Part shown: positions 23,901-32,861 of the stretch, in pieces | Position numbering within the stretch: the stretch's first letter is position 1 | How the letters are laid out: the number at the start of each line of letters is the position of its first letter | Assembly: GCA_903848465.1 (NCBI GenBank) | Contig: CAINGK010000198.1 | Coordinates: 1 to 52,676, forward strand | DNA: 52,676 bases | Direction: 5' to 3' | DNA from: an uncultured Verrucomicrobiota bacterium | GTDB taxonomy: Bacteria > Verrucomicrobiota > Verrucomicrobiia > Verrucomicrobiales > Verrucomicrobiaceae | Notes under the pieces: model-generated | What the model saw: only the letters and a program-made list of their open reading frames with translations | Databases searched by the model: none | Told to the model about the DNA's origin: nothing | Program-made: the position numbers and the translations under genes

Positions 23901-26900
23901 CGTGGCCTACACCGTCAGCGGTTCAGCGACCAACGGCACTGACTACGTCACCTTGAGTGGAACCGTCACGATTCCCAGCGGTGCCTCCAGCATCACGCAG
24001 TCGGTGACGTCGATTGATGACACGCTGGTGGAGTCGATGGAGCCCATCATCGTGACCATTCCAACGGCGGCGGGTTATGTGCTCACTTCTGGACAGACGA
24101 CAGCGACCATCAACCTCATCGACGATGACACGCCGACGGTGAACTTGGCGGTGACGGATCCCAGCGCGGCTGAGGTTGATTTGTCGCAGCCTGGAGCCAT
24201 CGCCGACACCGGCACGTTTGTGGTGACGCGCACGGGTGATACGAGTCAATCGCTCACGGTTTATTATTCCGTCGCGGGCAATCAAGGCACAGGCTCACCG
24301 GCGCTGAACGGCGTTGATTATGTGGCTTTGTCCGGCGTGGTGGTGATTCCGGCGGGATCAACAATGGCGAGCATCACGATCATCCCACGCTGGGACAATC
24401 TGGGTGAAGGGCCGGAGCAGGTGGTGCTACAGCTTGGTGCAGGACCGACGAATTATCTGGTCGGCAGTCCGGCTTCGGGGTTGGTCACCATTGCCGACTC
24501 CTCGGCCAATACGCCGGACATCGAAGTGGAGAACATCTCCAGCGCCGCCGAACCTTCGACGACCGGCGTCTTCCGCTTTACCACGCGCGGGGGGACTGGC
24601 GCGCCGGTGACGGTGCATTACACGGTGTCTGGCACGGCGACCAATGGCATTGACTATGACAACCCTGCTACCTGGAACATTCAGGCCTCGGGTGTCACCA
24701 GCGCGTTGCTAGGCGTCTGGGGCACCAATACCACCAACGTGTGGTCGGTGGGGGATGGTGGCATCATTCTGAAATGGAACGGCACGGCATGGAGCGCGCA
24801 GACTTCCAATGTGACGACCTCTCTGCGTGCGGTGTGGGGCGTGGATGTGAACAACGTGTGGGCCGTGGGTGACGGTGGCGTGATCCTCAAATGGAACGGC
24901 ACCGTGTGGAATGCCCAGACCTCCGGCACCACGAACGCCTTGCGCGGCGTTTGGGGCACGGATGCCAACAATGTGTGGGCCGTGGGAGACAGCGGCACGA
25001 TTTTGAAATGGAACGGCACGGCCTGGGGCACGCAGACCTCGGGCGTGGCGACGGCGCTGTATGGGGTCTGGGGCAGTTCCACCACGAGCATCTGGGCGGT
25101 CGGTGCCAGCGGGGTGATCCGGTTTTGGAACGGCAGCACCTGGGCGGCGCAGACCTCCAACACGACACAGACACTGCGCGGTGTCTGGGGCAGCTCCGCC
25201 ACCAGCATCTGGGCCGCTGGCACGGCGGGTACGATTTTAAAATCCACGGGCAGCACCTGGGGCACCCAGACATCCACCACGACACAGGACCTCTATTCCA
25301 TCTGGGGGGCGGACGCGATCAACCTCTGGGCCTCCGGCAACACCGGCATCATGCTACGCACCACCAACGGTGGCACTTGGGTATCCCAGACTTCCAATGC
25401 AGCAGGAGCGGTGAGCAGCGTGCGCGGCACCGACGTGAACGACGTCTGGGCCGTGGGCGATGCGGGCAGCATCGTGAGCGCCACACCGGCAGCAGTCGTG
25501 CCGCTCAATGGCACGCTGGTGATCCCGGCTGGAGCCACGACCTATGATCTCACCGTGAACCCGATCAGCGACGCCATCGCTGAAGACATCGAGACCATCA
25601 TCCTCACGATCACACCGGATGCGGGTTACCAGACCTTCACTCCCACCGCGAGCGCCACGATGTGGCTGCGCGACGCCAATCAACCCACCGTCTGGGTGGA
25701 CGCGCAGATCAACACCAGCGGCAGTGTCGTCAACCGCATCACCGAAAACTCCGCCACCTCTCCGCGTAAATTCTACGTCTCTCGTACGGGTTCGACGGTC
25801 TCCGCACTGACAGTGAATTTTGCGATGCAGGGCACAGCCACAGCGGGTGCTGATTACACCATCGTCACGAGCGGCACGCTGACCTTTGACAATCCCTCAA
25901 GCACCGGCGTGCTGACAATCCCTGCCGGAAGCGCTGGAGCGGACGTAAATTTCAATCTCATCGACGACAGCATCTTTGAAGGCACGGAGACAATGATCTT
26001 CCACTTCACCAATGGCGGGTATTCCAAAACGCCCGACGCGCTCATCTACATTGATGACAACGAGACAAGCTCGCAGACGGTGCAATTTGGCACCGCCGGG
26101 GTCGGCTCGAACGGAGCCAGCGGAGCAGAGAGCGTGACCAGTGTGAATGTGCCGGTGACGCTGGCGAGTGCGGCGACCGTGCCAGTGACGGTCGATTACA
26201 TCGTGGACTCGGGCTCGCGCAGTTCGACCACCACGACGGCCAGCGCCACCTTTGTGCCGCCGTACTGGGTGCGGGTGGTGCGCAATGGCTCGCTGCTCAG
26301 CAGCTACGTGTCGAACGATGGAGTGAACTGGAACCAGACTGGCACCACGCAGACCATCAGCTTTGTCGCGAACAATTACACCGTCGGCCTGTGGGCTGCT
26401 TCCAACTCCACGACTTTGACCTGTGTCGCGACGATCGACAATGTCAGCATCACGGGCCTGGACTCCAGCATCACGCCCGGCGCAGCTACGCAACTGACCA
26501 TTGGCACCTCCACGCCAGCCAGCAGCAGCAGCGGACCGGATGCGAACGGTGTTTACACTCTCACGGCAGGCGGTCTTGATGTGTCGCAGTCCAGCACCAC
26601 GGACGTGTGCCAGTACATTTCCTTCCCGATCACGGGTTCCAGCGGCTGCACCATCACCGCGCGCGTGGCATCGGTCACCGGCGGCGTGAACTCCTCCAAG
26701 GCTGGCGTGATGATCCGCGAGACGGCGGCGAACACCTCCAAACACATGGCGATGTGCGCTGAGAAATCCGGCTCGGCCCGCACGGTTTACCGCGTGTCCA
26801 CGACGGGGGCGACCGCGACAACCACAGCGATGCGGCCCTACTGGGTGCGCCTCACGCGCGCAGGCACCAGCTTCAGCGGCTACTACTCCATCGATGGCAC

Positions 26901-29900
26901 CACCTGGACCCAGGCGGGCACCACGCAAAACATTCCGCTCAGCACCAGGCTGCAAGCCGGACTGGCAGTGAGCGCGCGTACCGATGGCCTGCTGGAGACG
27001 TCCACGTTTGACAATGTGACCATCAGCACCGTGCCGACGCTGAACTTGGTCGGGCGCACCATCGGCTTTGTGAATGCGCAGGGTTCGGATGTGTTGAACG
27101 GCGGCGTTTACACGATCATCGGCTCCGGGGCGCAGATCGGCGGCACGGAAGACGAATGCCACTTTGTCGCCATGCCGGTGACGGGGGACTTCAATATCAC
27201 GGCACGGGTGCTCTCGCAGAGCGGCGGCACAGTGGCCGCGCAGGCCGGGGTGATGATCCGCGAGTCCAACACCTACCGCTGCCGCAGCCTGTACATGGGG
27301 CTGGTGGAAAATTCTTTGGGCGAGTTCATCTACCGCAACACCACCGTGACCACGGCCTACGGTGACGGCATTGACTACACCCTGCCCAGCGGCTCGCTGA
27401 GCTTTGGAGTCGGTGATCAAACCAAGAACATCGCTCTCACCATCAACAACGACGCGATTCCCGAGAATGATGAAACGATCACCATCGTCATCCGCGATCC
27501 CAATGGCGCGACGCTGGGCGCGAACTCGACCTATACGTACACGATCATCGACGACGACACGCCGCCGCTGGTGCCGAGCGTGGGCTTTGCCGCCAGCACC
27601 AGCACCTTCGCTGAGAATGCCGGATCAGGCTTCATCCAGGTGTCACTGAGCGCTCTCTCTTCCGCCAGTGTCAGCGTGGACTACAGCGTCACGGGCGGCA
27701 CAGCGACGGGCGGCGGCGTGGACTACACCCTGAACAACGGCACAGTGACTTTTGCACCGGGAGAACTGGTGAAGTTGATCCCCGTCACCCTGGTGGATGA
27801 CACGTTGATCGAAGGACCGGAGACGGTGATCGTGGCACTGGCCAATGCAGTGGGGGCCAATCCCGGTACGATGGTGGTGCATACACTGACCATCGCGGAT
27901 GATGATTTTCCGGTGGTCAGCATCGTGGCGACGGATCCGAACGCGGCGGAGGCCGGGCTGGATCCGGGGACGTTCACGATCTCGCGCACTGGACCAACGG
28001 CAGCCTCATTGACGGTGACCCTGGCGCTCACCGGTACGGCGACTTCGGGCGCGGACTACAACACCATCGCCACCCCCCTGAGCCTGGTGATTCCTGCGGG
28101 AGCCGCCAGCGCCACGGTGACGGTGACGCCGATCCAGGACACGCTGCTCGAAGGACCGGAGACGGTGACGATCGCCGATGATGACCGCAGCACGGTGAGC
28201 ATCGTGGCCAGCGATGCCATCGCCACTGAGACTCCAGGCAACACGGGGCAGTTCACCGTCACGCGCACCGCGCCGAGCACGGCCTCGCTCACGGTGAATT
28301 TCACCATCGCCGGTACCGCCACCAACACGACGGACTACGCCACCATCGCCAGCAGCATCACTTTTAACGCCAATGAAACGAGCAAGACCATCACCGTGAC
28401 GCCGGTGGATGACCTCATCACTGAGGGCGATGAAGTGGTGATCCTCTCGATCAGCACGAGCATCAGCTATGACATCGGTGCGAGCAGCTTTGCCGCAGTG
28501 ACGATTCAAGACAACGACTACCCGCCGGTGGTTTACATCACCAGCCCCGGTGGCAATGCGCCGCTGGTGGCCAGCGGTCATGGACTGATCATCGGTGCCA
28601 CGGTGACGGACGATGGCCTGCCGCAGCCGCTGACGATGGTCTGGACGCAGGCGAGCGGCCCGGGCACGGCCACCTTTGGCACGCCGACGCAAAGCTCCAC
28701 GCCGGTGACGTTCAGCGCGGACGGTGTGTACGTGCTGAAGATCACCGCCACAGACGGGCAGTTCACGGTGAGCGACCAGGTCACGGTGATCGTGGGCAGC
28801 GCGGTGAATGCGGCGGACTACATCGCGCAGGACATGAGCCCCACCACGCAGCAGCGCGGTGCGAGCTGGAAGATCGGCAGCAGCTTCATCCTCACCGGCA
28901 TGGGGCCGGGCTATGCCTCCACGGCATCCGATGGCGCACACCTCATGGCACGGCAGGTCAATGGGGATGGCAGCGTCGTGGCGCGCCTGACGACGCTGAC
29001 CGGCCCCGCGACGACGCCCCTCGCCGGGGTGACGATCCGCGACAGCTTCGCGCGCTCGTCGAACCGTGCGGTGCTCGGCTACACCGGCGGCAACCTGCAG
29101 TTCCGCACGCGCATTACACCCAGCAGCCTCGACGAAGTCGTCACACAAACCGGCGTCACCCTGCCGGTATGGGTCAAGCTGGACCGCACGGGCAGCAACA
29201 TCACCGCCGCCTACGCGCCAGATGTGGCGGGCGCGCCGGGGTCTTACACGGTCATTGGCTCCGCCACCTCCATTACCATGGCGGATGCGAACACGCAGAT
29301 GGGCCTCACCGCCACGGGCAACAACAGCACCGCTGGGCAGCTCTGCACCGCCACCTTTGACAACCTCACGCTCACCCCAGCCTTCACCCCCGGCACCGCC
29401 GCAGTGATAGCAGAGGACTTTGGCACTCTGACGCCCACGGCCAGCACTTTCAGCGTGAACGCCGGAACTTACAGCGTCGGTGGCAGCGGCAGCATTGACG
29501 GCCAGGGCGCGTTCTATGGCTGGCAGTATTATGGCGATCTCATGGTCACCGCGAAGCTCGCCACTGCAACGTCCACGGCGCTCAGTGCCATCTCGGGCAT
29601 CGAGCTGCGCGAAAGCATGGACAGCACCGCAGGCTACATTCACATCGGCCGCAAGCCCTCCACGGCCTTTGGCGGCTACCAGTGGCGCACGCTCGCCAGC
29701 GGCGGCACCGGCAGCGTACCGGCCTTTGCCAGCGCCCCGCGCTGGCTGCGGCTGGTGCGGCAGGGGAACCGCGTCACCGGCTATCATGCCGCCGATGTCT
29801 CCGGCAGCCCCGGTGCGTGGACGCAACTGGGCCAGCCGCAGACGATCATCATGCCTGCGGCTGTGCTGGTGGGCTTTGGCGTGGACAACAGCGGCGGCAC

Positions 29901-30630
29901 CGCCGGCGTGCTGAACAACTGCACCTTCACCAACCTCAGCATCGTGCCGTTAAACAACGCTCCTGTGGTTGGCTTTGCCAGCATGGCCGTCTGGCCGCTC
30001 TCTCCCGTGGCCATTCATGGTACAGCGACGGATGACAACTTCCCTGCTCCCGTCAGTCTCAGCAGCCAGTGGACGAAGGTCAGCGGTCCCGGCACCGTGA
30101 CCTTTGGCAATGCCACGACTCCCGACACCACCGCCGTGCTGAGCCAGGCTGGCAGCTATGTGCTGCGCCTGACAGTGAATGACAGCAGCGCGCAGACCTT
30201 CAAGGACCTCTCTTTCACCGGCTACGCTAAGCCGTTTGATGTATGGCAGGCGCAGAACTGGACCGCCACAGGTGGCATCAACGACCCCAATGCCGCGCAA
30301 TTGCTCGACCCCGACTTTGATGGGCAAGCCAACCTGCTGGAGTACGCCTTTGGCTCACCACCACTCACCTCCGGTTCCTCTCCGGTGGTGTTCGACACCT
30401 CCACCGTCAGCACGGACAAGTACCTGCGCATCACCGTGCCGAAGAACGCCGCCGCCACAGATGTGACCTTCACCATCGAAGCCACCAGCGACCTGACCAA
30501 CACCGCCAGTTGGAGCAACGCCGGCCTCGTGACCGAACAGAACACCGCCACCCAGCTCATCGTGCGCGATTCCCAGCCCATGAGCAGCGGCGGCCCGAGG
30601 TTCATGCGGGTCAAGGTGGTGCGGAATTAG
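20974..30630 (+). CDS. Giant secreted metzincin-like protease with Calx-beta, PKD, propeller and lectin-like domains
   Basis: A 3218-residue secreted or surface protein. An N-terminal hydrophobic signal/anchor (HLILLAILLITAICVFF) precedes a metalloprotease domain with zinc site HEIGHTFGLAH at 451-461 and Met-turn YDVMGG. Next come a PKD-like domain (about 647-735), a carboxypeptidase-regulatory-like domain (about 737-815), then Calx-beta domains (ending IIDDD, LIDDD, IADDD or similar). One Calx-beta is interrupted by seven roughly 39-residue WG...VWAVGD repeats (1234-1506), another by lectin-like modules (1749-2128). Two more lectin-like modules (about 2613-2990), a PKD-like domain and a C-terminal 'LLEYAFG...FMRVKVVRN' region finish it. 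The ATG at 20974 is chosen; the frame extends to a TTG at 20905. Role inferred: extracellular adhesion and polymer or protein degradation. Repeated GIDY/GADY and EGPET motifs may bind calcium. Confidence 0.93.
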   Translation: MRYRQHLILLAILLITAICVFFQQEPTGKPPLAAQGQPSPKPMADSAEIQFQIPVEKPLEKKIQEGEPTKAKIKAGGEMAAFNEWTQTYLEAEPDERAKMVLEGVKLAAARRPVMRTLIKEDPRQALATAVPMVVRQQLPPEVLQQLERRISQRMAVTVYQGTPLPGEPPLAPGETLTHRIAQSESEGAFNLYVYGRRAQIVINTPNAAILGVGIDREIATSEAPLRVLEVGEVPDQTKQQVTVCPISGIKSANEDQTAQPVTTAQADAVVETPEEVVHLCGGYHRDVYSQQLVQGEGSTGGPTSISGPLPAAPTPALGQLKVLYIPLTFQDQNAAPSTEAASYQVMRDVSNYYLQSSYGKLTTLTTVTPPIKLPKNEAWYVQKDTSNGGDVDGLGLEMTHAREEARRIGFDYNDYDVTVVRLNGGARPTGGWGGGGNVWVYSDSIVVCAHEIGHTFGLAHANYWDTSGTSAIGPGTNAEYGDQYDVMGGGGVPVDQYNVSAKNQIKWLPDNFVQNITTSGLYRLYAMDQPILDPRNRYALTITKDSTRVYWGELRQQYTGSSSRPWVDQGMLLGWKFPLGASGSLQLIDTTPGSPYAKDDAPIALGQTFGDTESGIYITTVGVSSTTPKYLDVQVNMGDFSSNHAPTLTLASSADSIPLGGTVTFTATAADVDGDTLAYQWQHWGDTTVKIVSPNSAVITRTFPTAGAYVVSCTVSDMKGGTVTREKLVTVGAFTTKFNIAGRVTSGGVGLPGVLLNANGLNPVITDQDGYYTITNLAANTYAVTPLLYGYTFSELFNNAITVGPSFTGANFSAVGLPAVSISSPDNSATENAGAADTATFRFTRTGDTSLSLDVSVATATGTASTTDYTLAPLLAAGSPFSTFTIPAGSATLDVVLTTVNDNIAEGPETMTLVVASGSGYLVSSTTAAATVTIIDDDTTLPQVGVVGVPAAILENGSPGAFTFTRTGVTTNSLSVAYTVSGSATNGTDYVTLSGTVTIPSGASSITQSVTSIDDTLVESMEPIIVTIPTAAGYVLTSGQTTATINLIDDDTPTVNLAVTDPSAAEVDLSQPGAIADTGTFVVTRTGDTSQSLTVYYSVAGNQGTGSPALNGVDYVALSGVVVIPAGSTMASITIIPRWDNLGEGPEQVVLQLGAGPTNYLVGSPASGLVTIADSSANTPDIEVENISSAAEPSTTGVFRFTTRGGTGAPVTVHYTVSGTATNGIDYDNPATWNIQASGVTSALLGVWGTNTTNVWSVGDGGIILKWNGTAWSAQTSNVTTSLRAVWGVDVNNVWAVGDGGVILKWNGTVWNAQTSGTTNALRGVWGTDANNVWAVGDSGTILKWNGTAWGTQTSGVATALYGVWGSSTTSIWAVGASGVIRFWNGSTWAAQTSNTTQTLRGVWGSSATSIWAAGTAGTILKSTGSTWGTQTSTTTQDLYSIWGADAINLWASGNTGIMLRTTNGGTWVSQTSNAAGAVSSVRGTDVNDVWAVGDAGSIVSATPAAVVPLNGTLVIPAGATTYDLTVNPISDAIAEDIETIILTITPDAGYQTFTPTASATMWLRDANQPTVWVDAQINTSGSVVNRITENSATSPRKFYVSRTGSTVSALTVNFAMQGTATAGADYTIVTSGTLTFDNPSSTGVLTIPAGSAGADVNFNLIDDSIFEGTETMIFHFTNGGYSKTPDALIYIDDNETSSQTVQFGTAGVGSNGASGAESVTSVNVPVTLASAATVPVTVDYIVDSGSRSSTTTTASATFVPPYWVRVVRNGSLLSSYVSNDGVNWNQTGTTQTISFVANNYTVGLWAASNSTTLTCVATIDNVSITGLDSSITPGAATQLTIGTSTPASSSSGPDANGVYTLTAGGLDVSQSSTTDVCQYISFPITGSSGCTITARVASVTGGVNSSKAGVMIRETAANTSKHMAMCAEKSGSARTVYRVSTTGATATTTAMRPYWVRLTRAGTSFSGYYSIDGTTWTQAGTTQNIPLSTRLQAGLAVSARTDGLLETSTFDNVTISTVPTLNLVGRTIGFVNAQGSDVLNGGVYTIIGSGAQIGGTEDECHFVAMPVTGDFNITARVLSQSGGTVAAQAGVMIRESNTYRCRSLYMGLVENSLGEFIYRNTTVTTAYGDGIDYTLPSGSLSFGVGDQTKNIALTINNDAIPENDETITIVIRDPNGATLGANSTYTYTIIDDDTPPLVPSVGFAASTSTFAENAGSGFIQVSLSALSSASVSVDYSVTGGTATGGGVDYTLNNGTVTFAPGELVKLIPVTLVDDTLIEGPETVIVALANAVGANPGTMVVHTLTIADDDFPVVSIVATDPNAAEAGLDPGTFTISRTGPTAASLTVTLALTGTATSGADYNTIATPLSLVIPAGAASATVTVTPIQDTLLEGPETVTIADDDRSTVSIVASDAIATETPGNTGQFTVTRTAPSTASLTVNFTIAGTATNTTDYATIASSITFNANETSKTITVTPVDDLITEGDEVVILSISTSISYDIGASSFAAVTIQDNDYPPVVYITSPGGNAPLVASGHGLIIGATVTDDGLPQPLTMVWTQASGPGTATFGTPTQSSTPVTFSADGVYVLKITATDGQFTVSDQVTVIVGSAVNAADYIAQDMSPTTQQRGASWKIGSSFILTGMGPGYASTASDGAHLMARQVNGDGSVVARLTTLTGPATTPLAGVTIRDSFARSSNRAVLGYTGGNLQFRTRITPSSLDEVVTQTGVTLPVWVKLDRTGSNITAAYAPDVAGAPGSYTVIGSATSITMADANTQMGLTATGNNSTAGQLCTATFDNLTLTPAFTPGTAAVIAEDFGTLTPTASTFSVNAGTYSVGGSGSIDGQGAFYGWQYYGDLMVTAKLATATSTALSAISGIELRESMDSTAGYIHIGRKPSTAFGGYQWRTLASGGTGSVPAFASAPRWLRLVRQGNRVTGYHAADVSGSPGAWTQLGQPQTIIMPAAVLVGFGVDNSGGTAGVLNNCTFTNLSIVPLNNAPVVGFASMAVWPLSPVAIHGTATDDNFPAPVSLSSQWTKVSGPGTVTFGNATTPDTTAVLSQAGSYVLRLTVNDSSAQTFKDLSFTGYAKPFDVWQAQNWTATGGINDPNAAQLLDPDFDGQANLLEYAFGSPPLTSGSSPVVFDTSTVSTDKYLRITVPKNAAATDVTFTIEATSDLTNTASWSNAGLVTEQNTATQLIVRDSQPMSSGGPRFMRVKVVRN

Positions 30631-30745
30631 CCGGGCCTGTGCCCCCGCATAAGCCCGCCGGGCTGACGAAGCTGTGAATGAGGTGGCGAACTTTTTGCTG
30701 CTTTTTGTGCCTCTTTGCGGCCAAAGATTCCGGCGTTTCAGCCTC

Positions 30746-32035
30746 CTACCGCACGCCCACGCAGTAAACTGCCTTGTTGCTGCGCAGGATGAGGAGGTCG
30801 CCGCTGATGGCAGGGGTGCCGTTGAAATGGGTAGTGTCCGAAGCGAAGACGTTGGTCGTCAGCAGTTCGTAGGTCGGCTTGGCGGCGAGCACGAAGGCAC
30901 CGTCGCGGCGGGAGACGCAGATGAGCTTGTCGCCAACAAGCACGGGCGAGGCCTAGAAGGGCTTGCCGCCGCCACGTGAGCCCATGGTGGCGCGCTCGCG
31001 ATACACGTCCTTGCCGGTCTTAGCGTCAATGCACAGCGCGAAGCCCTGGTCGTTGATGACGTAGAGGTAGCCGCCTTTGAGGATGGGCGTGGGCACGTAG
31101 GAGCTGGAGCTGCTGTCCCACAGGATGGCCTTGGTGCCGAGATCCCCCTTGCCGCCGAGCTTGATGGCGGTGCTGCGCGTGGCGGGGAAGCCGCCGAAGA
31201 CATAGACCGTGTCGCCACCAGGGACGAGGCAGGGGGAGACGTTGCCGCTGAGTCCGTGCGTGGCATACCAGCGCAGCTTGCCGGTGTCTGGATTCATGCC
31301 CCACAGCTCCTGCGGCACGGCGATGACGAGATCGTCCACGCCCTCGCGCTTCAGGATGTTGGGCGTGCCATAGGCCATGCCGAAGTCGCCCTCGGCTTTC
31401 CACACGATTTTGCCGGTGGTTTTGTCGATGCCGAAAATGGTCTGGCTTTCGTCGTTGGCGTTCACGATGAGGAGATTTCCATGCACGATCGGGCTCGCTG
31501 CGGAACCCCAGCGCCGCTGGCCGGAGCTGGTGCCGCAGGAGGTCTGCCAGAGCTGCTTGCCCTGCATGTCAAAGGCCAGCGCACCACTCTTACCGAAGAA
31601 GACATAGACGTGCTCGCCATCCGTCAACGGCGTGTGCGTGGCATAGCCGTGCTCGGTGATGAAGCCCTGAAACGCATCCTCGGGCGCAGCGCTGGGCACC
31701 TTGGCATCCCACAGCACCTTGCCATCAGCACGGTTGAGGCAGATGAGATGACGAACGAGTTGGCGCATGTCGTTCGCGCCTGGTTGGTCGCCGTAACCGG
31801 TCCAGCAGGTGACGAAGACTTTGTCGCCAAAGACAATTGGGCTGGAGGCACCGGGGCCGGGCATGTCCGCTTTCCACAGCAGGTTTTCCGTGTCGCTCCA
31901 CTTCAGCGGCACCTTCGATTCCGTGACGACGGCAGCCCCCGTGGGACCGAGAAAGCGCGGCCAGTCATTGCCAGCGGCAGTGAGCAGCATTGGAGTAGCG
32001 AGAGCGAGTGTGAGGGCACAGCAGAGCGATTTCAT
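30746..32035 (-). pseudogene. PQQ-like beta-propeller protein broken by one in-frame amber codon
   Basis: An exported propeller of the outer-membrane-assembly/PQQ type. The signal peptide (MKSLCCALTLALATPMLLTAAG) is followed by NDWPRFLGPTGAAV, the common start of this family in planctomycetes and verrucomicrobia. Blades with 'ADGKVLWDAK', 'DMQGKQLWQT', 'KTTGKIVWKAEG' and 'PDTGKLRWYATHG' follow. At 30953-30955 a TAG stops the frame after GGGKPF; the same frame then continues ASPVLVGDKLICVSRRDG and completes the last blade to a TAG at 30746. Homologues usually read PFYASPV here, so a Tyr codon probably changed to TAG. Without the break the protein would be 429 residues. It could be a true mutation, a read-through case or a sequencing error. 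Confidence 0.85.
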
Positions 32036-32285
32036 GTGGGCGGGGAATAACCCGAGGGGCGGAGAAAAGTTACGTGCGATGTTTTCATGCTTTGGCGTGC
32101 TGGGTTCCGTGGCTTGGCATCCACGATTTTTTAGTTCAAAGGTGCCTCAAGACGGACCACGCGAATTCCAGCCCTCACCTGTCGAAAGTATTTCTGGCAA
32201 ATTCCACTAGCGGAGTATCGCTAGCTTGTTCGCATCGAAGCTCCTCACTTCGTCCTTCGTCATTCTGGTTTCGTCATCCCCCCCA

Positions 32286-32738
32286 ATGCGCCTCGTCCTC
32301 CAACGCGTCTCCTCCGCCTCAGTCACCGTCGATGGCAGTATCACCGGCCAGATCGGCACGGGCCTCATGATCCTGGCTGGCATCGAACACGAAGACACAA
32401 TCGAAGACGCAACGTGGCTGGTGCAGAAGCTCACGCAGATGCGCATCTTTAGCGATGGGGAGGGCAAGATGAACCTCAGTGTGAAGGACATCAGCGGCGA
32501 GCTCCTGGTGGTCAGCCAGTTCACGCTGCATGCCAGCACGAAAAAGGGCAACCGCCCCAGTTTCATCCGCGCCGCACGTCCCGAAGTCGCAATCCCGCTC
32601 TACGAGCAGTTTCTTGCGCTGCTGGAAGCCGAGATGGGCAAACCCGTGGCACGCGGCATCTTCGGTGCCGACATGAAGGTGGCACTGGTCAATGATGGAC
32701 CTGTGACGATCTGCATCGACTCGCGAGCGCGGGAGTAA
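32286..32738 (+). CDS. dtd: D-aminoacyl-tRNA deacylase
   Basis: Removes D-amino acids (and glycine mischarged on tRNA-Ala) from tRNA. It has 150 residues, the normal length, and starts MRLVLQRVSSASVTVDG. Both catalytic signatures are present: SQFTLHA, and the cross-subunit motif NDGPVTICIDS with its Gly-Pro pair, which together form the chiral pocket of the dimer. The ATG at 32286 is chosen over an upstream in-frame ATG at 32226, whose extension has no family support. Its stop (TAA, 32736-32738) is immediately followed by a REP element. It acts in the cytosol and is encoded alone. Confidence 0.97.
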   Translation: MRLVLQRVSSASVTVDGSITGQIGTGLMILAGIEHEDTIEDATWLVQKLTQMRIFSDGEGKMNLSVKDISGELLVVSQFTLHASTKKGNRPSFIRAARPEVAIPLYEQFLALLEAEMGKPVARGIFGADMKVALVNDGPVTICIDSRARE

Positions 32739-32788
32739 AAGTAGCCCAGTTCCTGCGGCGCTTCCCCTTGTTGCTCAGCATCAAGGAA
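32739..32788. repeat. Collapsed REP element after dtd
   Basis: aagtagcccagttcctgcgg is followed directly by a second half-hairpin (ccttgttgc ... gcatcaagg). It lacks the terminal ggctactt and the inner spacer of the 116-bp pairs, so it looks like a deletion derivative. It begins at the base after the dtd stop. Confidence 0.65.
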
Positions 32789-32800
32789 ACCTGATAAAAC

Positions 32801-32825
32801 AAAAAGAGGCGGACCGAAGTCCGCC
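32801..32825 (-). terminator. Terminator of the ECF sigma gene
   Basis: On the minus strand GGCGGAC-TTCG-GTCCGCC forms a 7-bp stem with a UUCG tetraloop (32808-32825), followed by a T-rich run (A run 32801-32805 and beyond). It lies 37 bases after the gene's stop. Confidence 0.88.
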
Positions 32826-32861
32826 CCTCTCATTGGGTTTTCAGGTTTTATTGGGGGAAAT

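Noticed and set aside
24670..25490. Regularly spaced repeated DNA that could be taken for a CRISPR array or tandem repeat locus
   Set aside because: The unit of about 117-120 bases encodes the in-frame propeller repeat; there are no constant short repeats with unique spacers.
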